DNA of 5,381 nt from Planctomycetales bacterium (lineage in GTDB: Bacteria; Planctomycetota; Phycisphaerae; SM23-33), in NCBI GenBank assembly GCA_030592655.1, contig JAUVIQ010000197.1, forward strand, positions 1 to 5,381. Direction: 5' to 3'. This document shows, in pieces, positions 1-5,006 of the stretch. Position 1 is the first letter of the stretch. Every line of letters starts with the position of its first letter. Both the position numbers and the translations under genes were made by a program. The notes beneath the pieces are model-generated. The model saw nothing but the letters and a program-made list of their open reading frames with translations, was not told the DNA's origin and did not search any database.

Positions 1-465
1 GGCCTGCACTATGACAAGTGCGGCGACAGTTTCATTTCCAGCGTCGTCGTCATCGGCTACGAGACCGGCGTGCGCAGCGACAAGGCAGCCAACGACTTCC
101 ATCTGGTCCACGTCTGGAACTACAGCGACAACTGCCCGCTTGTAACGTGCTTCCATTGCAACGGGGAGAACGATTCCTACAGCCAGTGCTACGCCGATTC
201 GCCGATTAACGGCGACAAGGTCGGCTACGGCTTCTACGTCGAACAGGTCTTCAATCGCATCATCGGCTGCCGTGTGTACTGCAATAACTTCGCGACACCC
301 GATAAGGTTATCGGCGTCTATGTCGCCGAGACGGGGAAACACGGAACGTATATGGCCAACCATTTCATGGCCGAGAAGGGGCACGCCATGCACAAGACCT
401 TCGACGGCGCGTTGGACGACGCCTGCATGACAGGAAACTCCCACCAATATCCCCTCCGAGACTGA
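1..465 (+). CDS. C-terminal part of a right-handed beta-helix (pectate-lyase-superfamily-like) protein
   Basis: The frame is open from the first base to the TGA at 463-465, giving 154 residues, so the N-terminus is outside the window. A GTG at 70 is in frame, but coherent protein continues upstream of it, so it is probably not the start. The sequence has short hydrophobic strands alternating with Gly/Asn turns ('ISSVVVIGYETGV', 'FNRIIGCRVYCNN', 'VIGVYVAETG', 'GTYMANHFM'). This is the rung pattern of parallel beta-helix proteins such as pectate-lyase-like enzymes and phage tailspikes. Eight cysteines (residues 7, 45, 50, 53, 63, 90, 94, 142) are many for this fold and may form disulfides if it is exported. 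Such proteins usually bind or cleave polysaccharides; no catalytic residues can be assigned from this fragment. It is convergent with the MoxR gene. Fold assignment is by pattern only; substrate unknown. Confidence 0.62.
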   Translation, partial: GLHYDKCGDSFISSVVVIGYETGVRSDKAANDFHLVHVWNYSDNCPLVTCFHCNGENDSYSQCYADSPINGDKVGYGFYVEQVFNRIIGCRVYCNNFATPDKVIGVYVAETGKHGTYMANHFMAEKGHAMHKTFDGALDDACMTGNSHQYPLRD

Positions 466-478
466 GATAATTTTATGG

Positions 479-497
479 AAAACCCGGGACGGTTTTT
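479..497. terminator. Possible bidirectional intrinsic terminator between convergent genes
   Basis: AAAACC (479-484) pairs with GGTTTT (491-496) around a 6-nt loop CGGGAC, and a further T follows. It lies in the 47-bp gap between two convergent stop codons (465 and 513), where a shared terminator is expected. The stem is only 6 bp and four of its pairs are A-T, so it is weak. The A and T runs make it roughly symmetrical, so it could act on either strand. Confidence 0.35.
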
Positions 498-512
498 AAG
501 TATCAAACGGCT

Positions 513-1547
513 TTACGTCGCTGCGGCGTAGTCTTTGACGGACGATTCGGGGACGGTTTTGAGCAGCATTTCGATAAGGTCTTCAGGCTTGATGCCTTCT
601 GCGTCGGCGTTGAAATTGGTGAAAATTCGATGCCGCATCACCGGCTGGATTACAGCCCGAACGTCCTCGCATGAAACATTGTATCGCCCGTGCAGCAGCG
701 CCCGGCTCTTCGCGCCGAGGATGAGATACTGACCGGCTCGCGGACCTGCGCCCCAGGTGAGGTACTTTCCGACGAACTCGGGAGCAGTCGGATCGTCAGG
801 CCTCGATGCCCGCGCCAAATTGACGGCGTAATCGGTAACGTGCTGGCTGACGGGAATCTTGCGAACGATCCGCTGGAGGGCGAGTATGTCTTCAGCCGAC
901 AGGACCGGCTCAGGCTTCCCGACGATGTCCATCGTCGTGGTCTTGACTATCAGCCGCTCCTCGTCCCGGCTTGGGTAATCCACAAAGACCATGAACATGA
1001 ACCGGTCGAGTTGGGCTTCGGGCAGCGGGTAGGTTCCTTCCTGCTCGATAGGGTTCTGGGTTGCCAGGACGAAGAACGGCAGTTGCAGGTCGTGGCGGGT
1101 CCCCGCAGCCGTTACGTGATACTCCTGCATGGCCTGGAGCAAGGCAGCCTGCGTCTTGGGCGGCGTTCGGTTGATTTCGTCAGCCAGGATGATATTGGCG
1201 AAGATCGGTCCTTTGACGAAGCGGAATTCGCGTTTTCCGGTGGTGCGGTCCTCCTCGATAATCTCCGTTCCGGTAATGTCCGATGGCATCAGGTCGGGCG
1301 TGAACTGGATGCGGTTGAATTGAAGTTTCAGCACGTCTGCCAGCGTCGAGACCATCAGCGTCTTTGCCAGACCCGGAACGCCCACCAGCAGGCAGTGCCC
1401 GCGAGAGAGAATCGCCTGGAGCAGAAGTTCGATTACGTCGTCCTGGCCTATGATAACCTTATGCAGTTCAGCCAGCAGTTTTGCCTTTGCCTGCCTGAGG
1501 TTCTCAATAATCCGCACGTCCGCCGGTTGTTTCGCCACATCAGTCAT
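513..1547 (-). CDS. moxR: MoxR-family AAA+ ATPase
   Basis: A 344-residue cytoplasmic AAA+ ATPase, the usual length for the MoxR family. Visible motifs in order: the region before the P-loop 'KVIIGQDDVIELLL' (30-43); Walker A GVPGLAKT (56-63); Walker B IILADE followed by INR (119-127); sensor 1 in ATQNP (162-166); the conserved PEAQLDRF segment (176-183) with Arg182; and the GAGPRA version of the sensor-2 motif (266-271) with Arg270. A C-terminal helical lid follows. MoxR proteins act as ATP-driven chaperones, often activating a partner that carries a von Willebrand A domain. The ATG has a strong ribosome site, GGGAGG on the minus strand at 1553-1558, five bases upstream. The usual partner genes (DUF58, VWA proteins, transglutaminase) are absent: the downstream neighbour is a convergent beta-helix gene and the upstream neighbour is divergent. 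It is therefore an orphan here and its client cannot be inferred. Confidence 0.95.
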   Translation of the reverse strand: MTDVAKQPADVRIIENLRQAKAKLLAELHKVIIGQDDVIELLLQAILSRGHCLLVGVPGLAKTLMVSTLADVLKLQFNRIQFTPDLMPSDITGTEIIEEDRTTGKREFRFVKGPIFANIILADEINRTPPKTQAALLQAMQEYHVTAAGTRHDLQLPFFVLATQNPIEQEGTYPLPEAQLDRFMFMVFVDYPSRDEERLIVKTTTMDIVGKPEPVLSAEDILALQRIVRKIPVSQHVTDYAVNLARASRPDDPTAPEFVGKYLTWGAGPRAGQYLILGAKSRALLHGRYNVSCEDVRAVIQPVMRHRIFTNFNADAEGIKPEDLIEMLLKTVPESSVKDYAAAT

Positions 1548-1552
1548 TACAA

Positions 1553-1558
1553 CCTCCC
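1553..1558 (-). promoter_or_regulatory. Shine-Dalgarno site of the MoxR gene
   Basis: GGGAGG on the minus strand ends five bases before the ATG at 1547-1545. It fixes the start of the ATPase. An inverted repeat GCCCGC (1565-1570) / GCGGGC (1597-1602) lies just upstream in the leader, but its 26-nt spacing makes a regulatory role speculative. Confidence 0.7.
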
Positions 1559-1722
1559 GATTAAGCCCGCATTACATCCGTACAATATCAAACGCAGCGG
1601 GCATGAAAAGGTTACGCCTGTGAGCGGATAAATTCAAACAGCAAAACAATCCGCCAATAATAAAAAGAACTTTCAGCGGGGCGCCAACGCCTTTTACTCC
1701 GGCCACTGGGGCGGGAATTCAC

Positions 1723-1750
1723 TTGACAAATCGGCGATCCGCAGTATAAT
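1723..1750 (+). promoter_or_regulatory. Consensus sigma-70 promoter of the PEP-CTERM gene
   Basis: TTGACA (1723-1728) and TATAAT (1745-1750) both match the consensus hexamers perfectly and are separated by 16 bp. Transcription should start near 1757, giving a leader of about 108 nt before the ATG at 1865. The two perfect hexamers suggest strong, housekeeping-type expression unless a repressor acts. Spacing is one base below the 17-bp optimum. The rest of the divergent region 1548-1722 shows no clear gene. No convincing minus-strand promoter for the MoxR gene was found there. Confidence 0.8.
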
Positions 1751-1851
1751 CAGGGCTTGCTTGGCTCGCAGGACAGTTTCTGATCCAAATCGGGCGTGTT
1801 TCTGTGTTTTCCGATGGAAGTGGGCTGTTGCTGTGTGCGCTCGTCTTTGAA

Positions 1852-1857
1852 AAGGAG
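1852..1857 (+). promoter_or_regulatory. Shine-Dalgarno site that sets the PEP-CTERM protein start
   Basis: AAGGAG ends seven bases before ATG 1865. This selects 1865 rather than the in-frame upstream GTG at 1796. The chosen start also places a Lys/Arg-then-hydrophobic signal peptide exactly at the N-terminus, whereas the longer version would bury it behind 23 residues. Confidence 0.8.
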
Positions 1858-1864
1858 TGAAATT

Positions 1865-2536
1865 ATGTCCCGGAAGCTGTCATTTGTCGCAATCGTAGTG
1901 ACTGCGTTGTTGGTCTTGCCACAGCCGATCTCTATCGCTGCTCCCGTCATTACCGGCGTTTCGATTCCCACCGACAGCATGGACGCAGCCTGTCGTCCGC
2001 GCAATGAGGGTGTCTGGAGCATAAGCAGCCCGCCGTATCCACTGAACGTCAACTCCGGCATCGGCTACCTTATCAATCCGACGCTTCCTTCCCCATCGGA
2101 CTTCGTTCTGCACGATCACGTTTATGACTCATCCTATGTTCCCGACCCTCTTCGCGCCGTTGTTACTTATAGTTTCAACGTAGCGGCTGCGGTTGACCAG
2201 ATTCACATTGTGCAGCACGGAAACGGGATACAGGAGATTCAGGCATTCGTCGGCGATTCGCTTGGATCGCTTACCTCGATAGGCAGCGTGGACATCGGCG
2301 GCGGTTCTTACCCGGAGTTATCGACGAGTGTCTTCGACTTCGACAACACGACCGAGGGGCGGTATTTCCGCTTCGTTGTGCGACGCACCCCCCATCCCGA
2401 TGGATGGGCCTCCTATCGCGCGTATCTCGCCGATTCCGATGGGGCACATTTTCAACCCATCCCCGAACCGGCCACACTGTCACTGCTGGCTCTGGGCGGA
2501 TTGCTGGGCCTCTGCAAGCGGCGGATGCGGAGTTAG
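1865..2536 (+). CDS. Exported PEP-CTERM sorting-domain protein with discoidin-like middle region
   Basis: A 223-residue protein. Residues 1-26 form a signal peptide: positive MSRK, a hydrophobic core, and a plausible Ala-X-Ala-type cleavage near 'SIAAPV'. The C-terminus is a PEP-CTERM signal: Pro-Glu-Pro at 200-202, a hydrophobic segment to about 216, then the basic tail KRRMR. In this system the protein is exported by Sec and the tail is recognised by an exosortase, which cleaves it and hands the protein to the cell surface or extracellular matrix. Exosortase itself is not in the window. The middle part (about 95-190), with 'IQEIQAFVGDSLGSLTSIGSV' split by a short gap from 'STSVFDFDNTTEGRYFRFVV', resembles a jelly-roll galactose-binding / F5-8 type C-like domain. 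This suggests carbohydrate or surface binding, but that is inference. It stands alone behind its own strong promoter and is convergent with the URO-D-like gene. No clear hairpin terminator was seen after the stop. Confidence 0.88.
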   Translation: MSRKLSFVAIVVTALLVLPQPISIAAPVITGVSIPTDSMDAACRPRNEGVWSISSPPYPLNVNSGIGYLINPTLPSPSDFVLHDHVYDSSYVPDPLRAVVTYSFNVAAAVDQIHIVQHGNGIQEIQAFVGDSLGSLTSIGSVDIGGGSYPELSTSVFDFDNTTEGRYFRFVVRRTPHPDGWASYRAYLADSDGAHFQPIPEPATLSLLALGGLLGLCKRRMRS

Positions 2537-2607
2537 CGGCACTCATAATACGAGCCACAACCTGTCATATCAGCGGAGTTTTTTACTGTTAGCGCAGTTC
2601 GCGGCTA

Positions 2608-3624
2608 CTACGTCTTGTCCAACCCCGGCTGGGCCTTGAGGACCTCCATCATGGCTGCGAGGTTCTCCGGCGGGACGTCCGACGGGACGGCATGGGAAGG
2701 GGCGAAGACGTATCCGCCGTTCGCCCCAGCCTCGATCAGGCGGGCCGTCAGGTCGCGGACTTCGGCGACGCTGCCGAACGGGAGTGTCTTCTGGATGCTC
2801 ATCCCGCCGTGGAAGGCGAGTTTGCCGTGGTAGTGCTTCATACAATCGAAGACGTCCATCACCTCCGGCTGGAAGGGGTTAAACATGTTCAGACCCATCT
2901 CGATAAGGTCGTCGAAGAGTTCCTGGACCTTTCCGCAGGAGTGCTGTGAGACGTATTTCCCGGCATCGCGGACGGCGGCGTACATCCGCGCGAGGCGAGG
3001 CCTGATGAACTGCCGCCAGAACTTCGGGCCCATAATCAGCCCGACCTGCGAGCCGTAATCGTCGCCGAAGTGTATGCAGTCGATGCCCAGTTCGAGGCCG
3101 TGGCGGATAATTGCCAGATTGTGCTCGCAGATGGCGTCGAACAACTCATCGACAAACGTCGGGCGCTCGATCATGTCCATCAGGAGGTTTTCCATGCCGC
3201 GCATCGTCCATGCCCGCTCGTATAGGCTGAAGCCGATGGCGAAGCGGCTGAAGCGGTCCGGATGGGCGGCGATACTATCAGCCAGGCCGGCGTACCATTT
3301 CGGATCGTCGGGGTCGGGGAATTCGTAACCGGCCAGTGTCGGTTCTTTCAGCGGCCAATCTTCGGGAACGCCGATGTCCTTATCGACCGAGCGATCCCAG
3401 GTAACGCCGTAATGGTCGCGGACGCGGTTTTCGTCCACTTTGGCGAAATCGTGGATGCCCGGCGAGACGCTGATGAAGTGGTTGTCGAGAAAGGCCGAGA
3501 GGTCTTCGATGCCGAGGTGTTCCTTAAGCCGCTTGGCGCACTGGATGGTCGGGTCGATCTGCCAGGGCACATACGCAGGCCGGCGAAATTCCAACGCGTC
3601 AATAACAATGTCCCGCTTGGTCAT
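2608..3624 (-). CDS. Uroporphyrinogen decarboxylase (URO-D)/MtaA-like family protein, probable methyltransferase-type
   Basis: A 338-residue cytoplasmic protein with the URO-D TIM-barrel signature of the MtaA/MtbA-like branch rather than true HemE. Features: N-terminal 'RDIVIDALEFRRPAYVPW' (4-21); 'FGDDYGSQ' (186-193); His-Ser-Cys-Gly at 228-231, which corresponds to the HxC zinc motif of corrinoid methyltransferases; 'NPFQPE' (249-254); 'GGMSIQ' (273-278); and 'GGYVFAPSH' (303-311) followed by 'VPPEN'. In MtaA-type enzymes the third zinc ligand is a Cys near this last position; here His311 occupies it. MtaA-like proteins move methyl groups between a corrinoid protein and a thiol. Planctomycetes and Lentisphaerae carry many paralogs of unknown substrate, so the exact reaction is open. 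No corrinoid protein or partner methyltransferase is adjacent. An in-frame TAA lies just upstream of the ATG, so the start is well bounded, but no Shine-Dalgarno is visible. Translation may be leaderless. Confidence 0.88.
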   Translation of the reverse strand: MTKRDIVIDALEFRRPAYVPWQIDPTIQCAKRLKEHLGIEDLSAFLDNHFISVSPGIHDFAKVDENRVRDHYGVTWDRSVDKDIGVPEDWPLKEPTLAGYEFPDPDDPKWYAGLADSIAAHPDRFSRFAIGFSLYERAWTMRGMENLLMDMIERPTFVDELFDAICEHNLAIIRHGLELGIDCIHFGDDYGSQVGLIMGPKFWRQFIRPRLARMYAAVRDAGKYVSQHSCGKVQELFDDLIEMGLNMFNPFQPEVMDVFDCMKHYHGKLAFHGGMSIQKTLPFGSVAEVRDLTARLIEAGANGGYVFAPSHAVPSDVPPENLAAMMEVLKAQPGLDKT

Positions 3625-3659
3625 GCCGACATGTTAGCACAGCCCATTGGCCCGTGAAA
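3624..3659 (-). promoter_or_regulatory. Weak candidate promoter for a leaderless URO-D-like mRNA
   Basis: On the minus strand TAACAT (3636-3631) is a 4/6 match to a -10 box and lies six bases before the ATG, which would put the first transcribed base at the A of the start codon. A poor -35 match, TTTCAC, lies 17 bp further upstream. This fits the missing ribosome site, but the hexamers are weak. Confidence 0.25.
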
Positions 3660-3700
3660 GGTTGCTTAAGTGGGCCGGTTGCCTCCTGCGAAATTTTCTC

Positions 3701-3728
3701 TTGCGTTCTGTATAGCCTGTGCTATACT
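3701..3728 (+). promoter_or_regulatory. Promoter of the hicAB operon
   Basis: TTGCGT (3701-3706, -35) and TATACT (3723-3728, -10) are separated by 16 bp. The start point predicted about seven bases after the -10 box is 3735, which is the G of the hicA GTG codon. The operon may therefore give a leaderless mRNA. The -10 box lies within an inverted repeat, so a bound repressor would block it. Confidence 0.6.
3710..3727. promoter_or_regulatory. Inverted repeat overlapping the hicAB -10 box: probable HicB operator
   Basis: GTATAGC (3710-3716) and GCTATAC (3721-3727) are perfect 7-bp inverted arms around the spacer CTGT. The right arm covers most of the -10 hexamer. HicB antitoxins with a ribbon-helix-helix or helix-turn-helix C-terminus repress their own operon by binding such palindromes, and the HicB here has a ribbon-helix-helix tail. 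Position and symmetry are seen directly; the repressor role is inferred. Confidence 0.6.
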
Positions 3729-3734
3729 AATATC

Positions 3735-3914
3735 GTGCCAAGCGAAAAGAGATTCAGCGATGTCCAAAAGATGCTTAACCGTAAGGGTTATACCCTCGCA
3801 AGGATTTCCGGCTCACATCATGTGTTTGTCAAGCCGGGCGAAAACCCTGTGAGCATCCCGGTCCACAAAGGAAAGGTCAAACCGTATTATGTCCGAAAAA
3901 TCAAAAAACTCTAA
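3735..3914 (+). CDS. hicA: HicA family toxin (mRNA interferase)
   Basis: A 59-residue basic protein, a normal size for HicA. It has the dsRNA-binding-like HicA fold pattern: an N-terminal helix ('RFSDVQKMLNRKGY', 6-19), a strand, the Gly-Ser-His-His motif (26-29) with the catalytic His, then 'SIPVHKGKVKPYYVRKIKKL' (40-59). HicA toxins cut mRNA and tmRNA to stop growth and are neutralised by HicB. The frame is open upstream to 3654, but the GTG at 3735 fits best: it follows the -10 box directly, gives family length, and removes an unrelated Cys-rich extension. There is no Shine-Dalgarno, consistent with a leaderless transcript. The toxin gene comes first and overlaps hicB by 26 bp. No key residue is missing, so the toxin is probably active. 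Confidence 0.9.
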   Translation: MPSEKRFSDVQKMLNRKGYTLARISGSHHVFVKPGENPVSIPVHKGKVKPYYVRKIKKL

Positions 3915-4290
3915 AGCCGTCAATCGTCCGTTTGCCGCGTCCATTATGGCCAGAGCGAAGAAATTGGCCGAGAAGTATCAGATTATTCTGACGTATGAGG
4001 ATGGCGAATGGTTCGGCCACGGGTTGGAATTATCGACTGTTTTTGCCGATGGAAAGACGGTCGCAAGATGCGTCAAAAACACCCGTGACGCTTTGATCGC
4101 AACGGTGGCCACCATGTTGGAACGCAGAGAAACTCCACCCGTCCCGGCAAGTTCAGGCCTGCGGAGCGAACAGGTCAATGTACGTCTGACACCCGAAGAA
4201 AGAGCCGTTATAGAAGCAGCCGCCAAACAAAAGGGATTCCGCGGATTGTCGGATTTCGTCCGCGCCGGGGCGATGGCTTTGACAAAATAA
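3889..4290 (+). CDS. hicB: HicB family antitoxin with ribbon-helix-helix C-terminus
   Basis: A 133-residue protein that binds and inhibits HicA and probably represses the operon. Residues about 29-85 ('KYQIILTYEDGEWFGHGLEL' and following, up to 'TMLERRETPPVP') form the partial RNase-H-like HicB domain. Residues about 95-130 (QVNVRLTPEERAVIEAAA, then GFRGLSDFVRAGA) form a ribbon-helix-helix DNA-binding domain. A short loop near 86-93 joins them. The ATG at 3889 overlaps the end of hicA, and AAAGGAAAGG (3867-3876) lies 12 bases upstream; overlap suggests translational coupling. The alternative ATG at 3946 would give 114 residues starting MARAKK and still include the whole HicB domain, but it has no ribosome site. 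The stop codon lies inside a motif related to the 22-bp tandem repeat downstream. Confidence 0.9.
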   Translation: MSEKSKNSKAVNRPFAASIMARAKKLAEKYQIILTYEDGEWFGHGLELSTVFADGKTVARCVKNTRDALIATVATMLERRETPPVPASSGLRSEQVNVRLTPEERAVIEAAAKQKGFRGLSDFVRAGAMALTK

Positions 4291-4304
4291 GGGGACGCGC
4301 CACC
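4284..4304 (-). repeat. Degenerate inverted copy of the 22-bp repeat at the hicB stop codon
   Basis: The plus-strand text AAAATAAGGGGACGCGCCAC resembles the reverse complement of the perfect tandem unit at 4737-4780 (AAAACTAGGGACGGCCACC). The strongest part is GGGACG-(C)-GCCACC, 12 matches with one inserted base; the A-rich flank also matches with small indels. It contains the hicB TAA stop. Together with the downstream copies it brackets about 500 bp in inverted orientation. Similarity is partial, so common origin is not certain. Confidence 0.4.
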
Positions 4305-4361
4305 CGCCATCGACAACCCTTGCCCCGTCCACCCGCCGTTTGTCGTTTGTAGAAAAGGTTC

Positions 4362-4390
4362 TTACATAAATACTGTCTGAATGGTAAAAT
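4362..4390 (+). promoter_or_regulatory. Candidate promoter for the 86-residue protein gene
   Basis: TTACAT (4362-4367) and TAAAAT (4385-4390) are separated by the optimal 17 bp and lie in the most AT-rich part of the 170-bp gap after hicB. The predicted start is near 4397, about 65 bases before the ATG at 4461. Each hexamer matches the consensus moderately. Confidence 0.45.
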
Positions 4391-4411
4391 AAGTAAGCAA
4401 GAGAACGACGA

Positions 4412-4492
4412 ATGGGTAGCCGCGAACAAAACGAGAAAAAATTCGGAAAATGGAAAACCCATGAATATCGCCGGGAAATTGGTTGCCGATAA
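4412..4492 (+). CDS. Possible 26-codon upstream ORF or gene remnant
   Basis: ATG at 4412 runs to TAA at 4490-4492 and encodes a basic peptide beginning MGSREQNEKKFGKWKTHEY. It overlaps the start of the next gene by 32 bp in another frame and begins just after the candidate promoter. There is no good ribosome site. It could be a leader peptide coupled to the following gene, the N-terminal remnant of a longer upstream partner lost by deletion, or chance. I do not recognise a family with confidence. Confidence 0.2.
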   Translation: MGSREQNEKKFGKWKTHEYRREIGCR

Positions 4493-4721
4493 ACTCGTCG
4501 CCTATCTGCATCACCAACTTACGCTTGAAGATTTGGTGGATTGGGCGGAAAACGCGATCCAGGACGGCGATTTCGCAGATGAAGGCACCGAAGATGTCCG
4601 GGACGTCGTCGCCCGGCTTGGCGTAGCCGATGTCCGTGCATTTGGGCTGACGTGGGAAGATTGCGAGGCCCTGCTCAGAAAACTTGGGTATTCGGCACAT
4701 GTCGAGGTGGCTGCAGGCTGA
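4461..4721 (+). CDS. Conserved-looking hypothetical small acidic protein, 86 residues
   Basis: An 86-residue, acidic, probably all-helical cytoplasmic protein with no signal peptide or membrane segment. Visible stretches: 'NIAGKLVADKLVAYLHHQLT' (2-21), 'LEDLVDWAENAIQDGDF' (22-38), 'DVRDVVARLGVADVRAFGL' (45-63) and 'TWEDCEALLRKLGYSAHVEV' (64-83). The composition, with regular hydrophobic spacing and Trp/His/Cys at likely buried or functional sites, looks like a real folded protein. It recalls small uncharacterised proteins of planctomycetes and other environmental bacteria, but I cannot name the family or function. The ATG at 4461 has only a weak purine-rich stretch (GGAAAATGGAAAA, 4445-4457) as ribosome site. 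It lies 170 bp after hicB behind its own candidate promoter and ends just before a hairpin within the tandem repeat. An accessory role, for example regulation or addiction, is a guess from context only. Confidence 0.7.
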   Translation: MNIAGKLVADKLVAYLHHQLTLEDLVDWAENAIQDGDFADEGTEDVRDVVARLGVADVRAFGLTWEDCEALLRKLGYSAHVEVAAG

Positions 4722-4730
4722 ATTACAGGC

Positions 4731-4757
4731 AAAAATAGGTGGCCGTCCCTAGTTTTT
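4731..4757 (+). terminator. Possible intrinsic terminator of the 86-residue protein gene
   Basis: AAAAATAGG (4731-4739) pairs with CCTAGTTTTT (4748-4757) with one bulged G, leaving the loop TGGCCGTC and ending in five Ts. It begins ten bases after the stop codon at 4721. The right arm is part of the first 22-bp repeat unit, so the repeat itself may supply the terminator. The stem is mostly A-T and therefore not strong. Confidence 0.4.
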
Positions 4758-4780
4758 CAGGTGGCCGTCCCTAGTTTTTC
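4737..4780. repeat. Perfect tandem repeat, 2 x 22 bp
   Basis: Two identical 22-bp units (4737-4758 and 4759-4780), each starting AGGTGGCCGTCCCTAG and ending in TTTTTC, abut with no spacer. The pair lies between two convergent small genes. Read on the minus strand, the second unit encodes the last residues of the J-domain protein (EKLGTAT), and the stop TGA spans the junction with the first unit. The sequence resembles short dispersed palindromic repeats that I associate with planctomycete and other environmental genomes, but that link is from memory. Confidence 0.9.
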
Positions 4781-4948
4781 CTTCAAGAACTCGTAGGCAG
4801 CCACAACGTCGAGGAATTTTGTTGCGCTCTCTTGGGAATTGACATCAGGGTGATATTTTTTAGCCAACCGACGATAGGCTACCTTGGCTTCTCGCAAGGT
4901 CGTTGTCTTCGGAAGTTGTAGGATTTGTATTGCTTCGCGCAGATTCAC
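4757..4948 (-). CDS. Stand-alone J-domain (DnaJ-like) protein, 63 residues
   Basis: A 63-residue protein that is almost only a J domain: helix I 'LREAIQILQL' (3-12), helix II 'LREAKVAYRRLAKKY' (18-32), the diagnostic His-Pro-Asp at 33-35, and helix III 'SATKFLDVVAAYEFLKEKL' (41-59). J domains stimulate the ATPase of DnaK/Hsp70. The Gly/Phe, zinc-finger and substrate-binding parts of true DnaJ are missing, so it is a co-chaperone adaptor type or a shortened protein. The start is GTG at 4948, with GAG six bases upstream as a weak ribosome site; an in-frame TAA lies upstream and the nearby ATG is in another frame. The tail 'EKLGTAT' and the stop are supplied by the 22-bp tandem repeat, so the original C-terminus may have been replaced when the repeat arrived. 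All three J-domain helices appear intact. Confidence 0.8.
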   Translation of the reverse strand: MNLREAIQILQLPKTTTLREAKVAYRRLAKKYHPDVNSQESATKFLDVVAAYEFLKEKLGTAT

Positions 4949-5006
4949 GACAATCTCATGTTAGAAAGAAACCCGGGCTATTTCCACAATATTTCCGCCC
5001 AACGGT

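Noticed and set aside
690..1631. 313-codon open frame on the plus strand
   Set aside because: It is antisense to the well-supported MoxR gene, its translation lacks any recognisable domain, and it arises from codon bias on the opposite strand.
1620..1631. GTGAGCGGATAA, identical to half of the E. coli lac operator
   Set aside because: Only one half-site is present without its symmetric partner, no LacI-type gene is nearby, and a 12-bp match can arise by chance.
2537..2607. Intrinsic terminator between the convergent PEP-CTERM and URO-D-like genes
   Set aside because: There is a T6 run at 2579-2584, but no stable stem precedes it on either strand.
3654..3734. N-terminal extension of HicA from an upstream start
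   Set aside because: The extension would be encoded by the promoter and operator, is Cys-rich and unlike HicA, and the GTG at 3735 gives normal family length.
3978..4316. 112-codon minus-strand frame opposite hicB
   Set aside because: It is a shadow of the HicB coding sequence with no independent support.
4300..4345. Direct repeat CCACCCGCC (4300-4308, 4329-4337) and inverted CGACAA/TTGTCG (4311-4316, 4340-4345) after hicB as a terminator
   Set aside because: The stem is 6 bp with a 23-nt loop and there is no proper T-run, so it is too weak to call a terminator.
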